A program made the translations under genes and the position numbers. The notes under the pieces were generated by a model. The model made no database searches and was not told where the DNA came from. It saw only the letters and a list, made by a program, of their open reading frames with translations. From assembly GCA_025350145.1 (NCBI GenBank), contig JANXYH010000114.1, positions 1 to 42,134 of the forward strand: DNA of 42,134 nt, read 5' to 3'. Below are positions 24,489 through 33,432 of the stretch, piece after piece. The DNA is from Burkholderiales bacterium. Its GTDB lineage: Bacteria; Pseudomonadota; Gammaproteobacteria; Burkholderiales; Burkholderiaceae_C. Within the stretch, counting starts at the first letter, position 1. Each line of letters opens with the position of its first letter.

Positions 24489-25838
24489 TCAGTCAGGCGC
24501 GCAAGGGCGTTCTTGCGGCGCCGGCATGGGCGGCGACACCGGCGGCGACACCGGCGGCGAAAACAGCGGCAACAACTGCGCCGCGACCCGCTGTGCCGCG
24601 CCCTGGTGCGCGGCCGCAAACGCCAGCGCGCGCTGCGCCCAGGCATCACGCGCCGGGTCATTGAGCAGCTCCAGGGCGGCACGGATGCCGGCAGCCAAGT
24701 CCGGCGCACGTCGGGCCGCGCCGGCCGCAATCGCGTCGGTCGCCGCCTGGGCGAAATTGAAGGTGTGTGGCCCCATCACCAACGGGCAGCCGCAGGCCGC
24801 CGCCTCGATCAGGTTCTGCCCGCCGAACGGGGCGTAGCTGCCACCGAGCAGGGCGGCGTCGGCGCAGGCATAGAACAAGGGCATCTCGCCGACCGAGTCA
24901 CCCAGCCAGACGTCGCAGGCCGCAGCCGAGGCTGGCGGCTGCTCGCCCCAGCCGCTGCGGCGCGCCAGGCTCAGGCCATGGGCCTGGACCAGCGCCGCAA
25001 CCTCGTCAAAGCGCTGCGGATGGCGCGGCACCAGCAGCAGCAAGGGGCGCGGCCCGGGCTGCGCCCGCCACAAGCCCAGCAGCAGCGCTTCCTCGCCCTC
25101 GCGGGTGCTCGCCGCCAGCAGCACCGGGCGCGGCAGGGCCTGGCGCCATTGCCGACCGCCCGCCAGCAAGGGGGCTGGCGGCGTCACGTCGAACTTGAGG
25201 TTGCCGCAGACCTGGACCTGCGCCACCCCGGCCGCGCGCAGACGCTGGGCGTCAGCCTCGGTCTGCGCCAGGGCCAGCGCGAGTTTTGCAGCGGCCGGGT
25301 GCAGCAGCGCCGCAAAACGGCGGCCGCGCGCGGCGCTGCGCGGGTTCAATCGGCCATTGGCCAGGACCATGGGGATGCCGGCCAGGCCGGCCTGGTGCTG
25401 CATCGACGGCCAGATTTCGGTCTCCATCAGCACCCCCATAGCAGGCTGGAAATGGCGCAGGAAGCGCCGCGTCGCGCCGGGGGTGTCGAACGGCATCCAG
25501 GCCTGGCAATCACCCGGCTGGAGCAGCAATTCGCCCGCCGCCAGGCCGGTGCCGGTGCCATGGGTGAAGACAAACCGCAGCTCCGGCCGCAGCCGCCGCA
25601 GTTGCTCAACCAAAGGCTGGCTGGCGCGGGTCTCGCCCAACGAGACCGCGTGCAGCCAGAGCCTGCCCGGCGCGGGCCGGGGCCCACGGTACAGCCCCAG
25701 GCGCTGGCCCATGGCATGGCGGTAAAGCGGCTCTTTGAGGCTGCGCCAGCCCAGGCGCAGCAGGTACAGCGGTGTCAGCAGGCGCAGGACAGTGGCGTAG
25801 AGCGCCAGCGCCAGGCACTGCCAGGTCCGCCCGGGCAT
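24489..25838 (-). CDS. waaA: Kdo transferase WaaA
   Basis: A 449-residue membrane-anchored glycosyltransferase that adds 3-deoxy-D-manno-octulosonic acid to the lipid A precursor, an essential step of lipopolysaccharide synthesis. Evidence: the N-terminal anchor (LALALYATVLRLLTPLYLLRLGW), LWLHAVSLGE with the catalytic Glu, FTHGTGTG, MPFDTPGATRRFL, METEIWP, LANGRL, and the C-terminal sugar-nucleotide domain with LLVPRHPQRF, LGDSVGEMP and SYAPFGGQNLIEAAACG. The ATG at 25838 is used. An upstream TTG at 25859 would overlap the mutase stop by four bases (TTGA) and is a fair alternative. The C-terminus has a Pro-rich extension with a PPVSPPVSPP repeat. Confidence 0.94.
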   Translation of the reverse strand: MPGRTWQCLALALYATVLRLLTPLYLLRLGWRSLKEPLYRHAMGQRLGLYRGPRPAPGRLWLHAVSLGETRASQPLVEQLRRLRPELRFVFTHGTGTGLAAGELLLQPGDCQAWMPFDTPGATRRFLRHFQPAMGVLMETEIWPSMQHQAGLAGIPMVLANGRLNPRSAARGRRFAALLHPAAAKLALALAQTEADAQRLRAAGVAQVQVCGNLKFDVTPPAPLLAGGRQWRQALPRPVLLAASTREGEEALLLGLWRAQPGPRPLLLLVPRHPQRFDEVAALVQAHGLSLARRSGWGEQPPASAAACDVWLGDSVGEMPLFYACADAALLGGSYAPFGGQNLIEAAACGCPLVMGPHTFNFAQAATDAIAAGAARRAPDLAAGIRAALELLNDPARDAWAQRALAFAAAHQGAAQRVAAQLLPLFSPPVSPPVSPPMPAPQERPCAPD

Positions 25839-25855
25839 CGCGGGCCGGTTCAAGC

Positions 25856-27244
25856 TCAATGTGCCGCAGACTGGATCCGCGCGTCAGGCTTGACCGCGCG
25901 CAGGGCGGCCATGAAGTCGGCCTCGATGCGCTGCAGCGCCTCGGGGGTGTGGCCCTCGAAACGCAGCACCAGCACCGGGGTGGTGTTGGAGGCGCGGCAC
26001 AGGCCAAAGCCATCCGCCCAGTCGGCACGCACGCCGTCGATCTTGTTGACCTCGGCCCCCGGAAAATCGGCCTGCGCCTGCAGCGCGACGACGACCTGGT
26101 GCTGCTCGCCCTCGGCACAGGGCACGTTCAACTCGGGCGTGGAGAACGAAGTCGGCAGCGCGTCCAGCACCGCGCTCGGGTTCTTGCTGCGCGAGAGGAT
26201 TTCGAGCATCCGCGCGGCGGTGTAGGTGGCGTCGTCAAAGCCGTACCAGCGCTCGCCGAAGAAAATGTGGCCGCTCATTTCACCGGCTATCGGTGCGCCG
26301 ACCTCCTTCATCTTGGCCTTGATCAGCGAGTGACCGGTCTTGTACATCATCGGCTTGCCGCCGGCCTTGCGGATCGCCGGGCCCAACCGCTGGCTGCACT
26401 TGACGTCGAAGATCACGGTCGCGCCGCGCTGGCGCTTGAGCACGTCGGTGGCCAGCAGCATCAACTGCCGATCCGGGTAGATGATGTGGCCGTCGCGCGT
26501 GACCAGGCCGAGCCGGTCGCCATCGCCGTCAAAGGCCAGGCCGAGTTCGGCCTCGGTGGCGTGCACGACCTTGATCAGGTCGGCCAGGTTCTCGGGTTTG
26601 CTCGGGTCCGGGTGGTGGTTCGGGAAGTCGCCATCGACCCTGGAATACAGCTCGACCACCTCGCAGCCCAGCGCCCGCAATATCCCTGGCGCGCTGGCCC
26701 CGGGGATGCCGTTGCCCGAATCGACGACGATCTTCATCGGCCGGGACAGCTTGGCGTCGCCGACGATGCGCGCGGCGTACTCGGCGGCGATGTCCATCTT
26801 GGCGCTGCGGCCACGGCCACGGCTGTACTGCTCAAGCTCGATCCGCTGGCGCAGCCGCTGGATCTCGTCGCCATAGATCGCCCGGCCGGCCAGCACCATC
26901 TTGAAGCCGTTGTAGTTCTTCGGGTTGTGGCTGCCTGTGACCTGGATGCCCGAGCTGCAGCCCTGCGCGCCGCGGGTGGCGGCGACGTAGTACAGCATCG
27001 GCGTGGTCACGGCGCCGATGTCGACCACGTCCAGCCCGGTGGACTTCAGCCCGCGGACCAGGCCGGCCACCAGACCGGGCCCGGACACCCGGCCATCGCG
27101 CCCGACCACGACCGCCTTCTCACCCGCATCGATGGCCTGGCTGCCAAAGGCCCGGCCGAGGTGCTCGGCAAAGGTGTCGTCGATCCCCTGGCCGACGATG
27201 CCTCGGATGTCATAGGCCTTGAAGGCGCTGGCAGAAGTTTGCAT
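25856..27244 (-). CDS. Phosphomannomutase/phosphoglucomutase
   Basis: A 462-residue enzyme of the alpha-D-phosphohexomutase family, interconverting mannose- or glucose-6-phosphate and their 1-phosphates for exopolysaccharide and LPS sugar-nucleotide synthesis. The four active-site elements are intact: the phosphoserine at 105 in TGSHNP, the metal loop DGDGDR at 239-244, the sugar-binding GEMSGH at 321-326 and the phosphate-binding CRASNTTPVLVLRFE near the end. The N-terminal FKAYDIRG is typical of bifunctional AlgC-type enzymes. The ATG at 27244 is preferred over the frame start at 27301. A TAGAAT at 27310-27315 (minus strand) could be its -10 element. It precedes waaA in a likely two-gene operon. 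Confidence 0.94.
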   Translation of the reverse strand: MQTSASAFKAYDIRGIVGQGIDDTFAEHLGRAFGSQAIDAGEKAVVVGRDGRVSGPGLVAGLVRGLKSTGLDVVDIGAVTTPMLYYVAATRGAQGCSSGIQVTGSHNPKNYNGFKMVLAGRAIYGDEIQRLRQRIELEQYSRGRGRSAKMDIAAEYAARIVGDAKLSRPMKIVVDSGNGIPGASAPGILRALGCEVVELYSRVDGDFPNHHPDPSKPENLADLIKVVHATEAELGLAFDGDGDRLGLVTRDGHIIYPDRQLMLLATDVLKRQRGATVIFDVKCSQRLGPAIRKAGGKPMMYKTGHSLIKAKMKEVGAPIAGEMSGHIFFGERWYGFDDATYTAARMLEILSRSKNPSAVLDALPTSFSTPELNVPCAEGEQHQVVVALQAQADFPGAEVNKIDGVRADWADGFGLCRASNTTPVLVLRFEGHTPEALQRIEADFMAALRAVKPDARIQSAAH

Positions 27245-27460
27245 GTTCGTCCTGGTTGCAATCGCGGCAATTCCCCTGGCAGGCCGCCGTTGGGAATGCA
27301 CGCCGGCCGATTCTAAGGAGACCCCTGCGCAGCCGAATGCTGTGGCGCATCGCGCTAGAGCGGCGAACCCAATCCAAGCCAGGCTCGCTGGCTATCATCG
27401 CCCCGGCCCGGCGACTGCCGGCGCACCCTTTCATTGGCCAAACTCGAGGCGCACAACCCC

Positions 27461-29089
27461 ATGGACCTGCCCGGCGGCGAAGACAACCTGTTCGACTACG
27501 TGGTGGTCGGTGGCGGCTCGGCCGGCTGCGTGCTGGCGGCCCGGCTCAGCCAGGACCCGACCCTGCGGGTGGCCTTGCTGGAGGCCGGCGGCGCCGATAC
27601 CAGCGTGCTGATCCACTGCCCCGCCGGCCTGGCGCTGATGGCCAAGTCCAAGCTGGACATCAATTGGCGCTTCCAGACCGAGCCGCAGCCCGGTCTGGCC
27701 GGCAGGCGCGGCTACCAGCCACGCGGCAAGGTGCTGGGGGGATCGAGCTCGGTCAATGCGATGGTCTACATCCGCGGCCAGCGCCAGGATTACGACGCCT
27801 GGGCTGCCGCCGGCAATCCGGGCTGGTCCTACGACGAGGTGCTGCCGTATTTCAAGCGCGCCGAGCACAACGAACGCGGCGCCGACGCCTTCCATGGCAG
27901 CGGCGGGCCACTCAACGTGATGGACCTGCGCAGCCCCAACCGCTATTCGGAGGTGTTCGTCCAGGCCGCCGTCCAGGCCGGTCTGGCGCGCAACCCAGAC
28001 TTCAATGGCGCGCAGCAGGAAGGCGCCGGGATGTACCAGGTCACCCACCGCAATGGTGAGCGCTGCTCGGCGGCCAAGGCCTACCTCAGTCCTGCCCTAG
28101 GCCGGCCCAACCTGCGCGTGTTCACCGGCTCCAAAGCCACCCGCATCCTGACCGATGGCCGGCGCGCCTGCGGCGTGAGCTTCCTGCAGGACGGCGTTGA
28201 GCGCCAAGTCCGGGCGCGGCGCGAGGTGCTGCTCTCGGCCGGCGCGATCCAGTCGCCGCAGTTGCTGATGCTCTCGGGCATAGGCCCGGGCGCCGAGCTT
28301 CAGCACCATGGCATCGGCGTGGTCCACGACCTGCCCGGCGTCGGCCAGGCACTGCACGACCACCCGGACGTGGTGCAGGTGATGGACGCGCCCAGGCTGA
28401 AGGATTTCTTTGGCCTCTCGTTCAGTGGCGCCTGGCGTGCCGTCGGTGCGATCCGTCAGTGGCGGCAGTCGCGCAGCGGCCCGCTGACGACCAATTTCGC
28501 CGAGGCCGGGGCGTTTTTGCGCAGCAGCCCGGCGCAGCCGCGCCCCGACCTGCAACTGCATTTCGTCATCGCCAAGCTGCTCGACCATGGCCGCAAGACG
28601 GTGCTCGGCCATGGCTATTCCTGCCATGTCTGCCTGCTCGACCCGGCCAGCCGCGGCAGCATCAGCCTGGCCAGCGCCGACCCGCTGGCCGCGCCCAGGA
28701 TAGACCCCAATTTTCTCGGCGACCCGGGTGACTTGCAGCGCCTGGTCGAGGGCTTCAAGCGGATGCGCGAGATCATCGGCCAGCCAGCGCTGGCGGCACT
28801 CGGCGCACGCGAGTTGGCGGCCTCGGCCGCGGCCCGCGACGACGCCGCGATCGCCGCGTTCATCCGCAGCCATGCCGACACCATCTACCACCCGGTCGGC
28901 TCTTGCCGGATGGGGCCGGGCAGCGCCGATGTGGTCGACGCCGAGTTGCGCGTGCACGGCATGCAGGGGCTGCGCGTGGTCGACGCGTCGGTGATGCCGC
29001 AGATCGTCGCCGGCAACACAAACGCGCCGACGATCATGATCGCCGAGAAGGCGGTCGACCTGCTCCGCTCGGCCGCAGTGATGGCCTGA
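27461..29089 (+). CDS. GMC-family FAD oxidoreductase (choline dehydrogenase-like)
   Basis: A 542-residue flavoenzyme of the glucose-methanol-choline family, which oxidises alcohols with transfer of electrons to a quinone or other acceptor. It opens with FDYVVVGGGSAGCVLAARL (FAD fold), followed by GKVLGGSSSVNAMVYIRGQ (family signature 1), SAGAIQSPQLLMLSGIGPG (signature 2) and the C-terminal active-site segment with IYHPVGSCRMG and NTNAPTIMIAEKA. The His in HPVGSCRMG is the likely catalytic base. The ATG at 27461 matches relatives better than the TTG at 27434. It is divergent from the mutase gene; a strong terminator hairpin follows at 29141. The substrate is unknown. Confidence 0.93.
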   Translation: MDLPGGEDNLFDYVVVGGGSAGCVLAARLSQDPTLRVALLEAGGADTSVLIHCPAGLALMAKSKLDINWRFQTEPQPGLAGRRGYQPRGKVLGGSSSVNAMVYIRGQRQDYDAWAAAGNPGWSYDEVLPYFKRAEHNERGADAFHGSGGPLNVMDLRSPNRYSEVFVQAAVQAGLARNPDFNGAQQEGAGMYQVTHRNGERCSAAKAYLSPALGRPNLRVFTGSKATRILTDGRRACGVSFLQDGVERQVRARREVLLSAGAIQSPQLLMLSGIGPGAELQHHGIGVVHDLPGVGQALHDHPDVVQVMDAPRLKDFFGLSFSGAWRAVGAIRQWRQSRSGPLTTNFAEAGAFLRSSPAQPRPDLQLHFVIAKLLDHGRKTVLGHGYSCHVCLLDPASRGSISLASADPLAAPRIDPNFLGDPGDLQRLVEGFKRMREIIGQPALAALGARELAASAAARDDAAIAAFIRSHADTIYHPVGSCRMGPGSADVVDAELRVHGMQGLRVVDASVMPQIVAGNTNAPTIMIAEKAVDLLRSAAVMA

Positions 29090-29140
29090 GCCCAGAAAGC
29101 CCTTGCGGGTTTACGCTGAGCGTGCCAGAATCCGCCTTGT

Positions 29141-29165
29141 CGCCAACCCCCCTGGGTTGGCGTTT
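29141..29165 (+). terminator. Intrinsic terminator after the GMC oxidoreductase gene
   Basis: A perfect 9-bp stem, CGCCAACCC (29141-29149) with GGGTTGGCG (29154-29162), closed by a 4-base loop and followed by TTTGTT. A weaker hairpin with a bulged G (AAAGCCC with GGGTTT, 29096-29112) lies just upstream. Both are correctly placed 3' of the GMC stop at 29089. Confidence 0.65.
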
Positions 29166-29433
29166 GTTCATCCCCACTGACCCTTTCAAGCCGGGCCCTG
29201 CGACCCTCGCAGGAATTCACCCCCGACGCGTCTTGAGTTCCGGTTGGCGGCGATGCCGTCGCTGTGGACACTCGTGACGCGGGCCCCTGAATCTTCCAGC
29301 ATTCAGGTCCGCCACCGGCTGAACAACCCCCAAATGCGACTCCACTGCGGTGGCGCCCATCTCTGGCGCCGCTGCGGCTGTGCCTTGTTGTGGCTCTTGC
29401 GGCCACCGGGTGCGGCGTGCCCTTTGAAAGCCC
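29166..29433 (+). promoter_or_regulatory. Long structured leader region of the DEAD-box helicase gene
   Basis: No gene is supported between the terminator and the helicase ATG. The stretch contains several perfect hairpins: CCTGCGA/TCGCAGG (29197-29213, 3-base loop), CCTGAAT/ATTCAGG (29286-29307, 8-base loop) and a GGCGCC pair around 29353-29373. Long folded 5' leaders are common for RNA helicase and cold-shock genes, where they control expression. No promoter was assigned with confidence, so the transcribed length is unknown. Confidence 0.4.
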
Positions 29434-31071
29434 ATGATGTTGGATTTTGACCGTTCCGATACCCCCGCCACTGTTGCCACCGAATTGGCGGACACCCCCT
29501 TTGCCGCTGCCAATGCGCCTGGCGCGGTCTTTGCCAAGATGGGCCTGGCCAGCGAGATCGCCCGCGCGATTGCCCGCGCCGGTTACACCGAACCGACCGC
29601 GGTGCAGGCCCGTGCCGTGCCACAGGCCCTGACCGGTGCTGACTTGCTGGTCTCGTCGCAGACCGGCAGCGGCAAGACGGCGGCCTTTGTCTGGCCCGCC
29701 CTGCAACGCATCCTGGATGCCCGTCACGACCCGGCCAAGCGCCGCGCCAAGGGCCAGACCTTCGGTCCGCGGGTGCTGGTGCTTACCCCCACCCGTGAGC
29801 TGGCGATGCAGGTCAGCAAGGCCAGCTCGACCTATGGCTACGGCGTGGCCGGCCTGCGCGTGGCGCATGTCGTCGGCGGCGTGCCCTACCACGCCCAACT
29901 CAAGTCGCTGCGCGGACCGCTGGACATCCTCATCGCCACCCCTGGCCGGCTGATGGACCTGATGAACTCGGGCGCGGCGATCCTGGCCAATGTCGAGTTG
30001 TTGGTGCTCGATGAGGCCGACCGGATGCTCGACATGGGCTTCATCGAGGACATCGAGTTCATCGCGCAGGCCCTGCCCAAGGAGCGCCAGACGATGATGT
30101 TCAGTGCCACCTTCGCCGGCCATGTCGGCGGCCTGGCGGCGCAACTCACCCGCTCGCCGCAGCGCATCAGCGTTGACAGCCACACCGACACCCATGCCCT
30201 GATCGAGCAGCGCCTGCACTGGGCCGACAGCCGCCAGCACAAGCAGGCGATGCTGGAGCAGTTGCTGACCGAGCGCGAGATGGGCCAGTGCCTGGTCTTC
30301 ACCAGCACCCAGCAGGATGCCGACGCCCTGGCCTACGCGCTCGGCGACATCGGCCACAACGTCGCGGCGCTGCATGGCGGCATGCCGCAGGGCCGGCGCA
30401 ACCGGGTGCTGCAGGGCCTGCGCATGGGCCAGTTGAAGGTGCTGGTGGCCACCGACGTGGCCGCCCGCGGCATCGACGTGCCGACCATCACCCACGTCAT
30501 CAACTTCGGCCTGCCGATGAAGCCCGAGGACTACGTCCACCGCATTGGCCGCACCGGCCGCGCCGGCCGCAATGGCCTGGCGATCACGCTGGCCGAGCGC
30601 CGCGATGTCGGCATGATCCGCCGGATCGAGCGCTTCACCACCCAGCCCATCGCCCACAGCCAGGTACCGGGCTGCGAATCGAAGCTGCCGCCGCCGTCGG
30701 CCACGCCGCCGGCCCGCGGCCCGGCCCGCCCGGGGTCGCGTTTTGGTGGCGGCTTTGGTGGTGGCTTTGGTGGCGGCGGCTTTGGTGGTGGCGGCTTCGG
30801 CAACGGACGCCCCAACCACGGCCACGCCCGCCCGCATGGCGGCGAGGGCCACGGCTTCGCCAAGCGCGGCAGCGACGGCTTTGCCGGCCACGGCGGCCAC
30901 GGCGGCAACACCAACCCTGGCGGCCATGCCGCGCCGAGTCGCGATGGCCGCGACCACTTTGCCCAGGCTCGCCCGCAAACCGCCGACTTCGCCGGCGCCG
31001 AGCGCAGGCCCGGACCGCGTCCGGCCGGCCGGCCGACGTTCGGCGCGCCCCGCCGCAACGGCCCGCGCTGA
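29434..31071 (+). CDS. DEAD-box ATP-dependent RNA helicase (RhlE-like)
   Basis: A 545-residue RNA helicase likely to act in ribosome assembly or mRNA turnover, especially in the cold. The Q motif region (FAKMGLASEIARAIARAGYTEPTAVQ, in parts) is followed by Walker A SSQTGSGKT at 74-82, PTRELAMQV, TPGRLMDL, the DEAD box at 193-196 (LVLDEADRMLDMGF), FSAT, and the second-domain motifs VFTSTQQDADAL, VATDVAARGIDVP and HRIGRTGRAGR. After residue 425 comes a low-complexity tail rich in Gly, Phe and His (GGGFGGGFGGGGFGGGGF), a nonspecific RNA-binding extension typical of RhlE proteins. Two ATGs in tandem (29434, 29437) are possible starts. Confidence 0.95.
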   Translation: MMLDFDRSDTPATVATELADTPFAAANAPGAVFAKMGLASEIARAIARAGYTEPTAVQARAVPQALTGADLLVSSQTGSGKTAAFVWPALQRILDARHDPAKRRAKGQTFGPRVLVLTPTRELAMQVSKASSTYGYGVAGLRVAHVVGGVPYHAQLKSLRGPLDILIATPGRLMDLMNSGAAILANVELLVLDEADRMLDMGFIEDIEFIAQALPKERQTMMFSATFAGHVGGLAAQLTRSPQRISVDSHTDTHALIEQRLHWADSRQHKQAMLEQLLTEREMGQCLVFTSTQQDADALAYALGDIGHNVAALHGGMPQGRRNRVLQGLRMGQLKVLVATDVAARGIDVPTITHVINFGLPMKPEDYVHRIGRTGRAGRNGLAITLAERRDVGMIRRIERFTTQPIAHSQVPGCESKLPPPSATPPARGPARPGSRFGGGFGGGFGGGGFGGGGFGNGRPNHGHARPHGGEGHGFAKRGSDGFAGHGGHGGNTNPGGHAAPSRDGRDHFAQARPQTADFAGAERRPGPRPAGRPTFGAPRRNGPR

Positions 31072-31096
31072 GTCTGAACCGGGGCCGGGAGGCTCT

Positions 31097-31173
31097 CAAG
31101 GAAACGAAGGGCCGCTCCCGAGTTTCCTTGCCCCCTAGTGGGGCCTGACGCGAAGCGGCAGGTCTGGGGGCGC
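31097..31173 (-). repeat. Dispersed ~80-bp repeat, copy 3 (inverted)
   Basis: This is the same element as at 7364-7526 in inverted orientation, including the CAAGGAAAC/GTTTCCTTG stem and the GACGCGAAGCGGCAGGTC block. The C/G-run stem is altered (CCCCCTAGTGGGG on the plus strand). It lies 25 bases after the helicase stop and directly before the DUF1223 stop, so again exactly between two converging genes. Confidence 0.88.
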
Positions 31174-31998
31174 TCAGCAGCCGAGTTCCAGCGCCTGCAA
31201 GGGTGCGCCGCTGACGCCGTCGGTCACCACCACCAGCCAGCGTGACGCCGCCGGGCGGCCGGTGGCTGTGGCTGCCGTGGTGGGTGCGGAGTTGGGCGCG
31301 GGGTTGGGTGAGACCTGCGGCAGCGCATCGATCGTCCAACTGTGCGCGCCGTCATTGGCCCAGACCGGCAGCTCGGCGTATTCGCGCACCACATGGTCGT
31401 GGCGCAGGGTCACGCCGGCGTTTTCACCGGCGCGCACCGGCGAGACATGGCCGTCCTCAAGCCGCGCCCACCACAGCCCCAGCCTGGCCGGGGCGCCGGC
31501 CAGCGGCGTGACTTCGGCCACCAGCCGGGTGGTCGACTGGCGTTGCAGGCGGATCTGCACCGACGCGCTCGGGTCGGGCTCGGGCATGCCTGGCCAGGCC
31601 CGCCAATCGCGGCCGTTGGCCAGCACCTGCGGCGTGTAGTTGAAACGCGCCCCGGTGTGCGCTTGCCGCTCGGCCTGGCGCCGGGTGTAACGGGGGCTGG
31701 CAAAGCGGTCGACCCAGCCGAGCTTGTCCCAGTAGTCGACATGGAAGGCCGCCGCCAGCACCCCCGGCCTGCCCTTGAGGCTGGACAGGAACTTGTCGGC
31801 CGGCGGGCAGGAGTTGCAACCCTCGGAGGTGTACAACTCGACCACGGTCTGGCGCTGCGTCGGCGAGCGCGCCTCGCAGCGGGCGGCGCTGCCGTCCGCT
31901 GCCGTGGCAGCGAGCGTTGCCAGGCTCAGGCCGGCGACGCCCAGGCGCAGTGCGCCAACCCAGGCGCGGGCGGGTATGGGGGATGGACGAATCGGCAT
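31174..31998 (-). CDS. DUF1223 thioredoxin-like exported protein
   Basis: A 274-residue protein of the DUF1223 family. A signal peptide covers about residues 1-34 (LGVAGLSLATLAATAA). The thioredoxin-like core begins VVELYTSEGCNSCPPADKFL, with a C-N-S-C redox motif at 61-64, then AAFHVDYWDKLGWVDRFASP and YTPQVLANG, all diagnostic. It probably acts on thiols in the periplasm, but the partner is unknown. The ATG at 31998 has a GGAG Shine-Dalgarno; the longer frame (to 32097) adds Pro/Gln-rich sequence before the signal peptide and is rejected. The last 50 residues carry an Ala/Thr/Pro-rich insert. Confidence 0.9.
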   Translation of the reverse strand: MPIRPSPIPARAWVGALRLGVAGLSLATLAATAADGSAARCEARSPTQRQTVVELYTSEGCNSCPPADKFLSSLKGRPGVLAAAFHVDYWDKLGWVDRFASPRYTRRQAERQAHTGARFNYTPQVLANGRDWRAWPGMPEPDPSASVQIRLQRQSTTRLVAEVTPLAGAPARLGLWWARLEDGHVSPVRAGENAGVTLRHDHVVREYAELPVWANDGAHSWTIDALPQVSPNPAPNSAPTTAATATGRPAASRWLVVVTDGVSGAPLQALELGC

Positions 31999-32118
31999 GG
32001 GCTGCTCCGGTGGCTGGGTCTTAGGCCGCTGCTGTGGCTGCTTGGGCGGAGGCGCCGCAGGCCCGGGCCAGCCCCTTGAGTCGCTCGCCGCCAGCAAAAC
32101 TTACGCTGCCTGCGCGGT

Positions 32119-33306
32119 TCAGCGGCTGGCCGCTGGGGCAGCGGGTTCGGCCTGGGCCTTGCGCTGCTCGTCGAGCTCGGCGGCCTTTTCCGCCGCCAGC
32201 CGGATGCGCTCGATCTCCTTGAGCTGCTGCAGGTGGATCTCGACGTTGGCGCGGCGAAATTCACTCATCACCAGCACGTCGGCCTTGACGCCGTTGCGCT
32301 TGAGCCGGTCGGACAAGGCCATGCCGGCGGCCGGGTCGCCGCCCAGCGCCAGCACCACCTCGTTGGCGAACAGGTCGGCATTGCCGACCAGACCGTCGAC
32401 GGTGATCGCCCGGCTGGCCTGCGCCTGCATCGCCGACAGCGCCGCGCCGGCGCCCGGCAGGGCCAGCGTCAGCACCTTGCCGACGGTGAACGCGTTGTCC
32501 ACGCTGTCGGCCTTGCGCTGGCCGGTGATCGAGTTGGCGCTGGACAGGAAGTAGGTGCCAAAGGCCGCCAGCCAGCGGTACTCGTCGCGGCTGTGGGCCT
32601 CGGCCAGCGCGTTGCCGGGCAGCTTGACCCGGCCGCCGCCGGGGCGCAGCAGGTTCTCGGGCTCGTTGTCGAAGCTGCTGGCCATGACCGCACCGGCACA
32701 GCCGGTCTGGGTCGAGACCTTGACCTTGGTGCCGCCCTCCAGCGTCAGCGTCATCGCCGAATGCTCGCCGGCCTGCTCGCGGGCCTTGTGCATCACCGTC
32801 CAGAAGGCCTGGTCGTCGACCGACAGCGCCGAGCCACCGCGAAACAGCGCCGCCATCTCGACCTTGCTCGACACCGCCGGCAGCGCCTGGTCGTTGACGG
32901 CGATCACCGCGTCGCCGAGCTTGAGCGTCTCGGGCGCGCTCTCGTCAAGCCAGATCACGCGCCATTTGTCGTCCATGCCGGTGGCCTGCTTGAACAGCAG
33001 CCGCTGGTGTGCTGAGAGCCCGCTGCGCACCGAGCCGACCGACCAGAGCACAAAGGGCTCGATCTCGCTGGTGTCATCGCACAGCGGCTCGGCCCCCCAG
33101 GCCACCTGCAGCGCCGCCTCGCGGAAGGCCAACTCGTGGGCCAGCGAATCCTTGAAGCGTTGCCGGTCGAACTCGTCGCTGGCTTCGCCGGCCAGGGCGG
33201 CGGCACTGGCGAGGGCCGCCAGCCCCGCCAGGAGGCAGCGCCTGCCGCCATGCCACGGGCGACGCAGCCAGGAACGGCGGTGGGCGGGCAATCGCGTGCG
33301 GATCAT
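32119..33306 (-). CDS. Exported protein, probable inactive M48-like peptidase relative
   Basis: A 395-residue protein with a basic N-terminus and a hydrophobic signal (CLLAGLAALASAAALAGEA, about 25-43). The middle (residues 115-200) resembles a PDZ-like segment: LKLGDAVIAVNDQALPA. Its order of segments looks like that of exported M48 metallopeptidases with a PDZ domain, but where HExxH is expected (after SRDEYRWLA) the sequence is AFGTYFLSS, with no zinc ligands. The later NADLFANEVVLALGGDP resembles the M48 EAD helix without its Glu. The C-terminal 50 residues are a charged coiled-coil-like helix. A noncatalytic periplasmic role is inferred. The M48 relationship is by pattern and needs a profile search. 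Confidence 0.7.
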   Translation of the reverse strand: MIRTRLPAHRRSWLRRPWHGGRRCLLAGLAALASAAALAGEASDEFDRQRFKDSLAHELAFREAALQVAWGAEPLCDDTSEIEPFVLWSVGSVRSGLSAHQRLLFKQATGMDDKWRVIWLDESAPETLKLGDAVIAVNDQALPAVSSKVEMAALFRGGSALSVDDQAFWTVMHKAREQAGEHSAMTLTLEGGTKVKVSTQTGCAGAVMASSFDNEPENLLRPGGGRVKLPGNALAEAHSRDEYRWLAAFGTYFLSSANSITGQRKADSVDNAFTVGKVLTLALPGAGAALSAMQAQASRAITVDGLVGNADLFANEVVLALGGDPAAGMALSDRLKRNGVKADVLVMSEFRRANVEIHLQQLKEIERIRLAAEKAAELDEQRKAQAEPAAPAASR

Positions 33307-33432
33307 GGCGGGCGGTGGATCTGCGGGTCCTGCCTGCGCTGGGGTGTCAGCCCGGCGTAGGGCGGTGGGGCTCGAGTATGCGTGCGCCAGGCGGCGCAGG
33401 CGCTATCCTTGCGCCCCTTCGCCCATCGCGCC

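Noticed and set aside
24168-26225. 685-codon plus-strand open frame
   Set aside because: It is antisense to waaA and the mutase gene, both with intact catalytic motifs, and has no recognisable domain.
29244-29450. Small 68-codon open frame in the helicase leader
   Set aside because: No Shine-Dalgarno or family similarity, and it overlaps the helicase start; hairpins explain the region better.
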